This document shows positions 10,646-22,408 of a stretch of DNA of 64,000 nucleotides, piece by piece. The DNA is from Corylus avellana (lineage: Eukaryota > Streptophyta > Magnoliopsida > Fagales > Betulaceae), in NCBI RefSeq assembly GCF_901000735.1, contig NC_081551.1, positions 9,628,101-9,692,100 of the forward strand, written 5' to 3'. How positions within the stretch are numbered: the stretch's first letter is position 1; the number at the start of each line of letters is the position of its first letter. The translations under genes and the position numbers were made by a program. The notes below the pieces were generated by a model. That model saw nothing but the letters and a program-made list of their open reading frames with translations. It was not told the origin of the DNA and did no database searches.

Positions 10646-11746
10646 ATGGCGAAGGTTGGAGGAGTCAGCGAAGTTGGGGGAAGCCAGAACAGCGTGGAGA
10701 TCGACGGCCTCGCTCGCTTCGCCGTCGACGAGCATAACAAGAAACAGGTTCTCTAATTCCTAATGTTCTTTTTCCTTTAATCAAATCTGTGTGTTTAATT
10801 GAAATTATTATTGGTGTTTTTTTTTTTAAAAAAAAAAAATTATGACAAAGTTATGATTAAAAGCTTAATTATTCTTTTTGAAATTTTGTAATTAATTTAT
10901 TATAAGTTTTTATCCATTACACGCAACATTTAGGTTGACAATCTCTATCAGATGTTTTTTTGGCCTGTTAAATTAAATGGCGGATTGAAAGGTTGACTTA
11001 TACAGTCATTGTTGGGGTTATTCCTCCTAGGTTCTAGAAGGGGCGGGTGGGTGGTTTATAAGTATGAGAAAAAATTTTACATCTTATGTTAGCTTTTGGG
11101 GTTAAGAGAGGCTCAAGACTTTCCGTGTGAAAGAAAACATCATTTCTTAAACTAGCTTTTGGGGTTGAAACCCAATACCACCCAACAGTCATATACTCAT
11201 ATGTTTTGACAAGACAAAAATCTGACACATAACATGAATTATACTGCTCCAAAGTAGTTGGCCATGAAAAAATAATTTTTGTGGAGGATGTGGGATTTTT
11301 TTTTTTTTTAAAGCAAACATGGATTAAAACACTAAAGAAGTGTGGGTTTCACAACAACAGACCCAACAAAAAAAAAAAAAATTACAGTGCTAGATATACA
11401 AGTGAACGGTAGAAAATGTGTCATAAAATGTGCAGTCCTCTCAAAAGGAGGATGTGGGAATTATATATGCATGAGGTTTTGGATAATAAGCTTTATTTAG
11501 CATAACATTTGTTATATATTATAAGCATATTGAAATTTTGGGTGTTATTTGTGTTAAATTATATTGTTGTGGTTGGTGGTGTAGAATACGGTTCTGGAGT
11601 TTCAGAAGGTGGTGAATGCGAAACAGCAGGTGGTTGCGGGAACTGTGTACTACATAACGCTGGAGGTGAGTGATGGGGGGAAGAAGAAAGTATATGAGGC
11701 CAAGATTTGGGAGAAGCCATGGTTGAATTTCAAGGAGTTGCAGTAA
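10646..11746 (+). CDS. Phytocystatin, C-terminally shortened
   Basis: Two exons, 10646-10747 and 11585-11746, with a GT-AG intron in phase 0, encode 87 residues. It shows all marks of plant cystatins, which block papain-like cysteine proteases: the Gly-Gly near the N-terminus (VGG), the plant-specific helix motif [10 protein letters not shown] (residues 22-31), the QVVAG hairpin loop in exon 2 and the Trp of KPW near the C-terminus. The intron sits just after the helix motif, as in many small plant cystatins. No signal peptide is evident, so it is probably cytosolic. The frame ends KELQ-TAA. The next codons would read FKLISDTP, and family members usually continue after KELQ with E-F-K-L, so the stop probably arose from a GAA/GAG codon and removed about 13 residues. 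The core inhibitory loops are intact, and function is likely retained. Confidence 0.9.
10748..11584 (+). other. Intron of the cystatin gene
   Basis: 837 bp, GTTCTC...TGTAG, with T and A runs. The stretch about 11030-11260 is G/C-richer than its surroundings and may be an old inserted repeat, but I could not identify it. Confidence 0.75.
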
Positions 11747-13224
11747 TTCAAGCTCATTTCTGATACTCCTTCAGACTCTAGCGCTTAGCTAGGTATTGAT
11801 CCCGGAACACAGTTGCTCCGTTTTGATTCAATAGTATATGATTTTCTTGAGGTTTTATTTATTTAGTTTCTTTGCTGTGTTGATGTGTTACCCTTTTGTT
11901 GTAGATTTCATCAGATTTCTTTCTTTAGTATTCCTTTTCAGCTACTATTGAAACTGACATTACATCTGCTAATTTGGACTGGAACCCAGAAAAGAAAAGA
12001 AAAAGAGAAAGAAATAAACTCTTAAGAGAATAATGGAATGACAAATGCTACAAAACCAATGGTGGTCTATCTAAATAGAGGGGTGATTTTCATTGTCACA
12101 TTAAGGAGTGTCTACTTAGGAGTATGAACTTGGAAGTGCATGGATCATTTCTTCTTAGTCGTAGAATTATCTGTGCTCTCATGTAAGACATAATGTAGTG
12201 AGAATGTTCTTCAAATGCCAACTGATATATGAGCGAGGGTTCAAACTTAAGATCTCTGACTTATCTCAAAAGTTTAAGCCGATAGAAATAGGTGAATTGA
12301 ATCATTTAATTAAGGTAACCTAGATCTACATTGTCTTGAGTTTAATGAGCAGGGTGAGGACTAAGAAATTAAAATTCTTCTTTTAATTTTTTTTTTTTTG
12401 GGTATTTGGGCCAACAAGTTTATAACATTGATGATGTTTCATTGTATATTCAGGTGACTGAAGATCAGATGTATGTTGCTTTCCTTGCTTCAAGTTGAAA
12501 TAGAAGCATATCAGAACATTGAAGGCATGTTCCTACTTAAATAAAATGTAAATAAATCCTATCCGAATCAGATTCTTAGCCTTCAGGATCTGGTGGATTC
12601 GCCTTATTAAATTGAGGGCCTTAGGCGGCCGCCTAATCAGCATAAGGCTCTAGTCGGCCTCCTAATTCACATAAGGCTCCAGTCGACGTGTTACTGACAA
12701 CCATTAGATCTAAGGCAAACAACATTAAAAATAAATGTGGACCATAGAATCAAGTCTTTATACACATGTAACCACCATTCATAAATGACATGATACACAA
12801 TACATCTCAATTAAAAAATCAACATTTATCAATCCCATTGCAGAGTCATCATTTATAAAACGTTAGTCTTCACAACATGAGTATCAAATGCACAGTTTAT
12901 TGAAAGATAGTAATGTTAAATGAAAAAGTATTTTGGTAGTTTTTTGGGTGGTTACCTCGAACGCTCATTCCCAACCTAAGACATAACAAAAGATCAACTT
13001 CTCCATTTTGCAATTCTTGCTCTAATATTAGACATATCTCAAAGCATAACCTTAATCTTACACTCGCTGCCCAGAAAGATTGATCGTTCCTAGTGATTAC
13101 CTCCAGATAATGATTTATTTTAATATAGGACACCAAAAGATAATCCACTATTAACCCAAGACTCCTAAAGGTCCCAAAGGTCCCAAAACTCCCTAAGAAC
13201 ACCATTTACTGAGCATAAACATTT
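11747..13224. other. Cystatin 3' flank and unassigned sequence
   Basis: No gene recognised. A perfect 16-bp palindrome TTAGGCGGCCGCCTAA lies at 12622-12637. It is followed by two near-repeats of a CATAAGGCTC(T/C)AGTCG motif. Confidence 0.5.
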
Positions 13225-13234
13225 TTTAAATAAG

Positions 13235-13800
13235 GGAAAACTTTTCATTAAACCACTGAACTGCCGCGTGTTTTGAGTAGACCTCCTAAATTTTAAAAAC
13301 TCTCAATTTACACCTTTGAATTTTCAATTTCAATCAATTTATCATATTTCGTCAGATTTTAAACGTTAAAAGTTTAAAATGACGTTTATACACCTGATTT
13401 TTCTTTTTTATAAAATTCACAATATACCCTTAATTCCAAATTTAACTTTTTTTTAAAAAAATAAGGTTATAAAAACAAAAAAACAATACCCACGGTGACC
13501 CAGGTGGGTCTGGTCGTGACCCACGTAGGTCAGCAAACCCATGCTGGGTAGCAGCTAGACCCAGCTGCGGGTTTGCTTGACCCACAAGTCACTCGTTTTA
13601 TTTTTATTTTTTTCTTTAAACGAAAATTGGAGGTATTTGGTCTTTTTAGGCATTGCCGTTAGAAGTTAACCACTACATCTGACGAAGTGAGGTAAATTGA
13701 TTGAAATTAAAAGTTCAGAGGTATAAATTGAGAGTTTTTTAATTTGAGGGAATTTTCTCAAAACGCACAGTAATTTATGGGTTTAAAGTGAAATTTTTCC
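13235..13800. mobile_element. Mutator-like long-TIR MITE
   Basis: 566 bp flanked by identical 10-bp direct repeats TTTAAATAAG (13225-13234 and 13801-13810). Arms of about 150 bp are inverted copies (left GGAAAACTTTTCATTAAACC; right end, reversed, GGAAAAATTTCACTTTAAAC), both reaching an inner TTCGTCAG. The centre contains imperfect GACCCACGTAGG/CAGCTGCGGG palindromes. No transposase. Long arms plus a 9-10-bp duplication fit the Mutator superfamily. Confidence 0.85.
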
Positions 13801-13810
13801 TTTAAATAAG

Positions 13811-15563
13811 CAAGGACACAACCATCACTTTAAAACATCATAGGCCCTTACTTTATTCTCATAATTGCTTTCCCTTTGTTAGGCAACCAAGGAAAGTTAT
13901 CCAGTGTTAAAAGGTGGTTACTTTAGCACTGTTTTGAGATTAAAAATGAAACTAACTTCTAATGTTCACATCTTTCATGCAAGAACCAAACTTTTCTTCA
14001 TAAAAGAACCAACTTTAGGCCATTTATAAAAGGCAAACAACTAATCATCATTAATGTAATACCGAAAAAAAAAAAATCCTTTTAAAATACATGTGCTTTC
14101 AAAATAAATTTTATTTTCAACAATGGTTTAGTGCGAAAAAAAAAAAAAAAAAAGAAGAGAGGATTGAACCTCATGCGACATAAACTCAATTTTGAGCGTG
14201 CAAAACCCTAAAAAATTGACCTTCAACCTATTTTTAACCCGCAATAACTCGAAAGTTTATATATATACTTTTTGTCTTGTGAATATTTTAAATGAGAGGC
14301 TTTAAAGAGCATTGACCGAAGATTGTCGCACATTGGAAAGTGTGAGGATTTTGTTGGCATTTATAAGGTCCAACAAACTCAAGCTATTAAATGAGGTATG
14401 TTAGGGTACACCCTCATGCATGTTATAGTACAGTGCGAAGCACCGGAAGTGGTGTGGGCTGTAATGCTGTAGACCTGTAGTGGCGACTTGATGACGCACT
14501 TGACACTTAGCACGAAGCATTGAAGCGATCTAATCATGACCATTTATTTTTGGACAGTCAAGATCGTTCGATCTAGTGGTTTGATCTAAATCATACGATT
14601 CTTCTTAAATAGATCCAATGGTTGGATCTACTAGACTGTTGATCTAACGATTGAGATTAAATAATGAATTTAATCTAACGGCCAGATTTAATTTCAAAAT
14701 TTGAAATTATTTGATATGTATTAAGAGATAATTGATTAATCTATAATAATACAATTCTATTTATATCCTTATTTGATTTTTGAGATTTGAATTATTATTT
14801 CTTTTTGTCTCTGATTGAAATAGAAAATCGCAGGGTATTTTCGAATTTTAATTTCGTTTGTGCAGATCGCAGTTAAAACACAAAACCTTTTGGGCTCCAT
14901 TGTATCCTGGAGAAAAATTTGCTTTAACCCTATTGCATACCAATTCTAGTGGAGGCAAATATTTTCTTAAAGAAAGTTTGTAACATACCTTATAGAGCAT
15001 TTTCATTTTATGTATTTTCTCCTATCTGTATAACAAGTTTAGCCTCCAGCCTCCAGGAAGGAGTGAGAGTGAAGGGGAGACATGAGAGAAGCCTAAAACT
15101 GACGTTCTATGTCAGTTCCACAGCCATATTTGTGGTCTTTCAATCCGTTTTCTCAAGGTAAAGCCTTCAAACCTATTGTTTCTTTTTTATTTCTTTCTTA
15201 AGCCTATAACCTTGATCTGCTCATTAACCCTTTAGTTTCTTCTAGTATTTCTATCGTGCCATGCTGTTTGTTTGGGTTTTGTTTTCATGACGGGATGATT
15301 CATTTTGAAAACAAATATGTATTTTATACAATAAATAAAGAAAATTGATATTTTATGTTTCTCATCATTTCATGATTCTAAAATAAATATTATGATTTTA
15401 GTGGATGTGTTTATGATGTATTCAATCATCATTTCAAATTCTTTTATGATTGTTTAAGGTAATCAAGGTAAACTCTTGATGATCTCATATCAAGAGCATA
15501 ACCTTGACACCTAAGATTATTCTGGAATGTTTCTAGGCGTTGTTGAATCCCTTGGACCTTTAA
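13811..15563. other. Unassigned intergenic sequence
   Basis: No gene or complete element recognised. Between 14560 and 14670 there are several spaced GATCTA/GATCTAAC repeats. The rest is AT-rich with homopolymers. Confidence 0.5.
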
Positions 15564-15890
15564 GCCGTGTTTAGTTTGCGGAATAAATCATTGGAATGGA
15601 CTAGCTAATCCTAAGTATAACTATTCATTTGTTTGGTAACACATTATTCTTGGGAATAGTTTATTCTCATAGGACTACTAATCTCATACACAAATGATTA
15701 GCTAAGCCACTCAAAAATAAATGGCTTAGTTAATCCTTAAAGAATGAAATACATTTTTCAAAAATACCCATATAATTTTTTTTTTTATTTTAAACTTAAA
15801 ACAAAATAAATAAAAAAACAAAATAAAACATAAAAAATATAAAAAATAAAGTGGGTGGCCGACCACCCACAGAAGAGCCATTGTTATAAA
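15564..15890. repeat. Fragment of the GTTTAGTTTGCG MITE family
   Basis: Begins GCCGTGTTTAGTTTGCGGAA, as in the element at 9213. It ends near a GGTGGCCGACCACCC motif like the centre of that family. Only one arm is present. Confidence 0.55.
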
Positions 15891-15924
15891 TGCATCGAGT
15901 TCTATTGACATTTGAGAAAGAATA

Positions 15925-17870
15925 ATAATGATGTTAATTGACAATATGCGCATTGTATGACATGACCATGGCTCTCATGGACTACCATTATACGAGCTTA
16001 ACCTTATGGTCTATTTATTTTATATTTTTGTCATTGAATCTAATAGGCCAACTAAGTGACCAACACAACCATCGTGGTGGTCACAACCGCACGATGTTGT
16101 TAGTAACATGGGTGAACTAGGGTTGGATCCGATTAGACTGTTTCATGATTGCCACTAATTGTGCACATTGGGGCACTGGTGTCATACCAAAGGTTGTTTC
16201 GAAAATGCGCAAACCGAGCGAGAAGGAGTTAATTAAAGGCCAAATAGATTATACGAGGGAAAGGTAAAACCAAGATGTATATTATAGTATTCTTAATGCA
16301 TTATCTTGTTTTAATATTTCAAATGCTGAAAACTGTTATCATTAAGATTATGCCCTATCATTCTTTTCCAAACTTATAATATTCTTTCCACTGGCGTAAT
16401 AGTAGAGACAACCTATTTTCTAAAATGAATTGTGAAATGCATGACATTCAAAAAGTTCTTAATTCTTTTAATTCTGTTTATTGCATTAAAACTTTAGGCT
16501 CACTGCATGAGCTCAGTTTCGAGATATATTATGGTTTTAGGAGAAACTCTAAGCCTTGTGAAACCTTAAGCCCCCCTCCAGAGCGCCGCCGCCTCAGGGG
16601 AGGAGGGATGCCCGTTGCCTGCATCCTTCCTCCCTTCCTTGCTTCCCGATTTTTGTTTTAGGTTTGTTGCTGTCTTTGGTGTTTTCTGTTATGTTGTGCT
16701 TGTGTTCTCTCTCGATGGGTACTGTTTTTGGGGGTTTTCACTCAAACTCTCCCCCTCCCTGTTTGTTTGTGTGTGCCGCCGATCTCCTCCGCGCTCGCTT
16801 CGCTGCTCACCGCTCGCTGTCTGGTCTTTTCACGCGCCCCTCCCGCGCCAAGCTTTTTGTGCCACCTTCTGCGGCGGTTTCCTGCCAGCTCACGATCGGC
16901 CTCCTCCGGCTGCCGTGACCCGCTTTGAGTGTTTTTTACATTTATTTTCTTGTTTGGTTGTTTTTCTGTTTTGTATTTCCTTTGAGTTCCCCTGCATTTG
17001 GTTTTATTTTCTGTAATTTCTTTTCTTGCATTAGTTTTATTGTTCCATTTATTTCCTTGTATGGTTTTATTTTTGCTTGTAATAAGGCTTTCTCCTCTTG
17101 CTTTGTTGAGCCCGGTTGCTGCCCGATATTACTGGTCCAAACCTTTGGGTTGTGGATGTGAAATTTATCCTGGCTTTCAAGTCGAGGAGGATGAGTATCG
17201 GCCTGTGGGTTTTGCTCTAAGGCCAAGGAATAAGTATCGGCTTGGGGCTTTTGCTCTCAAGGCCGAGTAATAAGCGCTACCTATACATTAGATGGTGTCT
17301 GTTTGATGCAGATCTGAGTTTTCAACCTGATATTTAGTCATAGGTTAGCGGATGCTGTGTTTTGGTTGATTTGGTCTGTTGTTGATGACTGTATCTTTAG
17401 CTTCGGCTATGATTTACTTCAGAGCTTTTTGCTCTGTTTGTAAGAGCTTTAGGCTCGCAACTTTTATCAATGAATGAGTATGATATGTTTCAAAAAAAAA
17501 AAAAAAAAAGTTTCGAGGTATATTACTTAAGTCATGGACTTACCTTGTTTTTTTTTTCTTTCTACTTGTGGAACATTTATTTGTTTTGCAGGGTTATCGG
17601 GTACTAATCGCATTAATTGGTAGACTAGAGTCCTTCATTAGGTTTGAGGATGACTGAGGAGTCTTAATGGATATTGTTGAGTTTTATTTCAGTTTGTTGC
17701 ATTTAAGGTTGTTGTATTTGTGCTCAGGATTGTATTGAAATTTTGTATTGTAACTCAAATCACTGTATTTCTTTCGTATTCTGCATTTCTCTTACTATGC
17801 TAGTTGTGTATTAGTCTTTCCCAATTAATTCCCTATTAGTTGGCGTGGGAAATTCCGCTTATAACTACCA
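15925..17870 (+). repeat. Long LTR-like repeat, member 1 (partial)
   Basis: Degenerate similarity to the repeat at 26382-33578: shared GACAT..CATGGC, GTTAGTAACATGGGTGAACTAG and the TTAC-TTAAGTCATGGACTTAC text. It is interrupted by the poly(A) retro-insertion at 16532-17509. Its start is obscured by the MITE fragment at 15564. Confidence 0.55.
16532..17509 (+). mobile_element. Poly(A)-tailed non-LTR retro-insertion
   Basis: 978 bp ending in 18 A residues, flanked by 16-bp target duplications GTTTCGAGATATATTA (16516-16531) and GTTTCGAGGTATATTA (17510-17525). It therefore arrived by target-primed reverse transcription. The 5' half is GC-rich with CCGCCGCC text. The 3' half is U-rich with two near-identical copies of a GTATCGGC...TTTTGCTCT...AAGGCC unit (17193-17273). 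No RT or endonuclease is present. It is probably a non-autonomous LINE derivative, with a processed transcript as the alternative. Confidence 0.8.
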
Positions 17871-17909
17871 GATTGATTATGGCAGGTTGGCGATAGGGGT
17901 GCAAAGGCG

Positions 17910-18065
17910 GGCGGTTAAAAACCGCCCGCTAACCGCTAACCGCTCTAACCGCTAACCGCTCTAACCGCTTAACCGTATTAACCGCTAACCGCCTAACCGC
18001 TATAACCGCCTAGCGGTTAGCGGTTATTGGGTTTACTAACCGTAACCGCTAACCGCTAACCGCCT
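17910..18065. repeat. Left AACCGCT subterminal array of the hAT element
   Basis: Mostly direct AACCGCT heptads with 1-5-base spacers. The run is interrupted by a few inverted AGCGGTT copies near 18015. Such arrays are usual transposase-binding platforms in hAT elements (inference). Confidence 0.8.
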
Positions 18066-19699
18066 TTTTATATAATATATTTTTATAATTATAATTATAA
18101 AAATATTTATACATATAACATAATCACTTGATCATTAAATCACAATTTTTTTAAAAAATAATTAAATCACAATTTGAGTATTAATATATTATATTATCAT
18201 TTATATGATTATATCACATGAGATTGATCATTAAATCATTTGATTATATAATAACAAATTATACATATATAATATGACATAACTCATAAGTATACCAATT
18301 CATACTAATACAACAATTAAATATCTAGAGACTTATTTTCAATGTATGTTATAAACTTATAAGTCTATATATGTTATAAGTCTATATAAGTCTACATATG
18401 CATATGAATAATATAAATGTATAATATCAATACTTAATCATATGATTCAATGACAATTCAAATACTTTATTCAAGACTTCAAGTGAATCATATTATTAAT
18501 GTACAATGATGATATGATTCGTATAATATCAAATTAAGTAATTGACATTGAATTAAACAATGACCAATGTGTTACTTATAAACACAATTTAAGTATTAAT
18601 GTATTATCATTACAATTTTAGTAATTTATATATTATCACTGTAATTGATATGATTATATCACATGATGACTTGATCATTAAATCATATGATTATATAATA
18701 ATAAATAATACATATATAATATGACATAACTCATAAGTCATAAGTTTACAAGTTAATCATATGATTCATGTACAATGATAATCACAATTGATTCAATTGA
18801 ATTAAACAATATATTATTTATAACTACAAGTCTACAATTTAATTAAAGCATTATTAGATACTTTAGGAATTTAGAATTTAGGAGTTTGAACATTACCATT
18901 TACCATTAGATATTAAGTTCAATTCAAAGAAAAAAGATTATAAGTAAATATGATAAGAATTTAAATAATTAATCATCTGAATCATATGATATAATTTAAT
19001 GAGACTATATGATTATATAATATCAAATTAAGTAATTGACATTAGATTCAACAATGTGTCACTTATAATTACAATTGAAGTATTAATGTATTTTTTGAAC
19101 ATTTTTTAGAAAAAGAAATTTAACCATTTTTTGAACAATTTTGAATTTTTTGAACCATTAGTAACAATTTTTTTAAAATTGAATCATTGATAGTTAATAG
19201 TTTTATCCTTCAACCTTTTTTTTTTTAAAAAAAAAAATTATATAGAAGGCAAAACTACATCGTTTTGCACCTGTATATATTCATCTCTTTCTTCCAACCC
19301 TAAATCTCACGAAATCTCAAAATCACTCAAAGTTGCTGAGCAGCCTCTCTCAAGTCTCAACTCTCTCAAACTCACCCGCTGCTCATGATCGGCTCAACGA
19401 AAATACTGGGTAGTTTTTTTCTCAAATTAGACAGCCAAGGTCAGTGATTTTGGGTTCATTTTCTTGGAGTTTTTCCCGAGCTACTTTGATTTTTGATTTC
19501 CTACTATTTTACAATTATTTCCAATGATTTTGGGTCATTTATTGTGTATTTGTTGATTATTGGGGTATGATCGGAATGGGTTTTGGATTATATTGGGCCC
19601 AATAAGATATTAAAAATACAAGAAAAAAAAAATGAGGGTAAAAAAAAGCTCAAAAAAGCCCTAAAGAAAGCCAAAAAAAAAGAAGCCCAATTTTAAAAA

Positions 19700-19855
19700 A
19701 GCGGTTAGCGGGCGGTTATCTATTTCGCTAACCGCTAACCGGCGGTTAACCGCTAACCGCTAACCGTTAGGCGGTTAGCGGTTGCGGTTAGTGAAATTTA
19801 CTAACCGCTAGGGCGGTTACGGTTAGCGGTTATTGCCACTAACCGCTAACCGTAA
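19700..19855. repeat. Right AACCGCT subterminal array of the hAT element
   Basis: Counterpart of the left array, with alternating blocks of AGCGGTT and AACCGCT. One stretch (19730-19765) has tandem AACCGCTAACCGCT units. Confidence 0.8.
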
Positions 19856-19944
19856 CGCCTTTGCACCCCTAGTTGGCGAACCTAAACCTTGCCTTGGGGG
19901 GTCCATGGCACCCCCAAGGATATTTTAAGCCTTTGTAATTTTTT

Positions 19945-20774
19945 GGGGAAACTTCATAAAACCCTGAACTTTTAGCCGTTTTGACATACCCCCCCTGAAT
20001 TTTCAAAACTCTCACTTATGCCCCCTGAACTTTGGTTTTCTCTCACTTTGGACCCTTTTAACGTTAAAGTCAAATAATTTGACTTTTTATACCCATTTTA
20101 CCCTCCCCCAAAACTACGTCATTTTAGGCATTAATTTTTTTAAAAAAAGAAAAGCAAAATTAATTAATTCAAAAAAAAAAAAGGAAATGGAGGTGTTTTG
20201 GAAGCCACTGCTGGCCGATCTGGAGTGGTGAACCACCCATGGCCAAAAAAAAACAAACAAAACAAAGGGATTGAGTGCTTTGGGGGTGGCGGACCACCCC
20301 AAAGGGGCCTGAGGTGGTTTGGCCACCCACCTGGTAGTGGGGTGGCAGAAACCACCCGATATGGGGCTCGTCACGACAGCTTAAATGCCTCGATCCCCCT
20401 TTTTTTTTTGGGGGGGGGGGTGGCGGACCTGTGGCCAGGGGTGGTGCAGCTACCCTGACAGGAGGTGGCTCATTCTGCCAGTAAAATAGAATGGTAGGAC
20501 CACCCCATTTTTTGTCAAGGGGTAACTTCGAACTGGTTTTTTTTTTTTTTTAATATGTTATGCTCAAAACGACGTCGTTTTGGGTTGGGTGGTGATGTAG
20601 TTTTGGAGTCCAAGACGACGTAGTTTTAGTTGAAGGTAAAATGGGTATAAAAAGTTAAAATGGTCCAAAGTGAGAGAAAACTAAAGTTCAGGGGGCCTAA
20701 GTGAGAGTTTTAAAAATTCAAGGGGGGTATGTCAAAACGGCTGGAAGTTCAGAGGGGCTTTCTGAAGTTTCTCC
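19945..20774. mobile_element. Mutator-like long-TIR MITE with GGTGG-rich core
   Basis: 830 bp. The left arm (GGGGAAACTTCATAAA...CATTTTACC) and the reversed right arm (GGAGAAACTTCAGAAA...CATTTTACC) pair over about 160 bp. Flanks TAATTTTTT and AAATTTTTT match 8/9 as a target duplication. The core (20180-20520) is filled with GGTGG/CCACC motifs. No transposase. An ACGACGTCGTTTTG palindrome lies near 20570. Confidence 0.8.
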
Positions 20775-21073
20775 AAATTTTTTTTTAAAAATATATTATG
20801 CCCTTATAAGGGCCAGGCAAGGTTTTCACCCCCAAGAAAAGTTTTAACTCCTCCCACACAGCGTGAGAACTAGGCATGTCTTTTTCAGTTCATGTACTAA
20901 TTAAAATGCAACACCTTTATTTTATTTTTTTTAAAAAAAATTAGATAACTTCTTTTTTATTGTGTAATTATTTCATTTTCTTCTAATTCATTTTTTGATT
21001 TGTAACATTCGACTAACACGTGATTGTGTTTTGTTTGTTTCTAAGAAATCTCTCAAGATAATGATTATTCTTA

Positions 21074-21491
21074 GGAAAAATTACATTTTACCTCCCTAAA
21101 GTTTGGGGCGATTTGTAATTTGACCTCCGAAGTTTCAATTTTGGCAATTCACTCCCTCAAAGTTTCAAGTTTTTGCAATTCGACCAATATTATCCCAAAA
21201 TTCTCATATTACCCCTAATTTTTATTTTTTATAAAAATTAAAAAAAAAAAAACAAACAAACAAACAAATTTGAGGGTACAAAAATGGCCAGATGGCCATA
21301 GGAGCCACCCCAAATTTTTTTTAATTTTTTTTTTGAAAAATAAGAAATTATGGGCAATATGAGAAGTTTTGGATACAATTGGTCAAATTGCAAAAATTTG
21401 AAACTTTGGGGAATAGATTGCCAAAATTGAAACTTTAGAAGTCGAATTGCAAATCGTCTCAAACTTTGGCGGGGTAAAATATAATTTTCCC
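21074..21491. mobile_element. Mutator-like long-TIR MITE
   Basis: 418 bp. The left arm (GGAAAAATTACATTTTACCT...CAATTCGACC) is mirrored by the right arm (GGTCAAATTGC...TAAAATATAATTTTCCC). Flanks TTATTCTTA and TTATTTGTA match 7/9. Same broad family as the arms of the element at 22262. Confidence 0.75.
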
Positions 21492-21599
21492 TTATTTGTA
21501 AAAAGTTACCCCTTTTTCTTAGACCCTATTAATTGTGCGTATTTTATTTTGCCATTAGTTTATATTATTATGTATTTGCGATGCCGTTATATTAAAATT

Positions 21600-21740
21600 T
21601 TGAATATTTACTTTGATTATTAGATTTTTTTTTTGGCTAATTTAATTTTACATAAATGCGTAAACACACATATATAGAGGGATTGTAAGTGTGTGTAAAA
21701 GTTCAGACCCCTCACAAAAAAAATCCTAATTCCACCCTTG
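21600..21740. repeat. Terminal fragment of a hAT-like element
   Basis: Ends AATTCCACCCTTG, the reverse complement of the CAAGGGYGGAAYT-type terminus that also opens the hAT-derived sequence at 49506. Only a short non-coding end is present. Confidence 0.4.
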
Positions 21741-22252
21741 TGGCGGGTTATAGATAAATCTAGTGGGATTTATTTACGTAGTAAATGAGCTTGTATGAGG
21801 CACATAAAATTTAATTATTAATTATTTAAATTTTGAAGGCGTTACTATTAAACACATAAATCACAGTTTAAGGTACAATCAATAAGATTGGATCGAGTAG
21901 AGCCAGGTTAAGCTTCCATACCTCAAGGTGTAAGTTTTCCAAGATCTAGGTGCAAGACCTCCAAGGAGATTATTATTTTTTTAATTTTTACTTCTTTTGT
22001 TTTTGTTTTTGTTTTTGTGTTTTGTAATTTTTTATATTTTTATATTTATAGCAGACACTTGTCTCTAATTTTGATTGAGAATAATGTGGCATATTGAAGG
22101 TTTTCGTCCAATGTAAAGAATTATCAGCTACTTATGCTTACTACGAAAAATTTGAAGTCATATTTTAAACCATAAGGAGTTTAATGCATATGATCTATGC
22201 AACCATATAGAGTGATTTTGTAATTTTTTTTTTTCCAATATTAAAAAGATAA
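21741..22252. other. AT-rich sequence without recognised features
   Basis: Contains GTTTTTGTTTTT tracts near 21995-22025. Nothing coding seen. Confidence 0.5.
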
Positions 22253-22408
22253 GCTCATATTATAAAAATTATAGTTTACTTCTCTAAAGTTGATAGCGTT
22301 TTTCAATTCGAACACTATAGTTTCAATTTTTGCAATCCTCCCTCCTAAAGTTTCAATTTTTTTCAATTTAGTCATTCCGTCAGTCAAAGCGGCTTTGACT
22401 ATGGAACA

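Larger units (their letters stand above)
17894..19871. mobile_element. Non-autonomous hAT element with heptad subterminal arrays
   Basis: 1978 bp bounded by identical 8-bp target duplications GTTGGCGA (17886-17893 and 19872-19879) and perfect 16-bp terminal inverted repeats TAGGGGTGCAAAGGCG. Both are hallmarks of the hAT superfamily. Inside each terminus lie about 170 bp of near-tandem AACCGCT units, in both orientations. The interior is very AT-rich and has no transposase. It contains a diverged internal duplication (around 18180-18300 and 18640-18745, both with ATATAATATGACATAACTCATAAGT-like text). Near the right end, 19275-19400 looks like a TATA box plus CT-rich leader, perhaps the remnant promoter of a lost transposase gene. 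Confidence 0.9.

Noticed and set aside
16615..17270. Several overlapping 60-130-residue frames as a gene
   Set aside because: They lie in a retro-insertion, have low complexity (Phe/Leu/Ser from T-rich DNA), and overlap in all frames with no known domain.
17910..18065. AACCGCT repeats as a CRISPR array or telomere-like DNA
   Set aside because: Units are seven bases with no unique spacers, the orientation is mixed, and the plant telomere unit is TTTAGGG. They lie just inside hAT ends.
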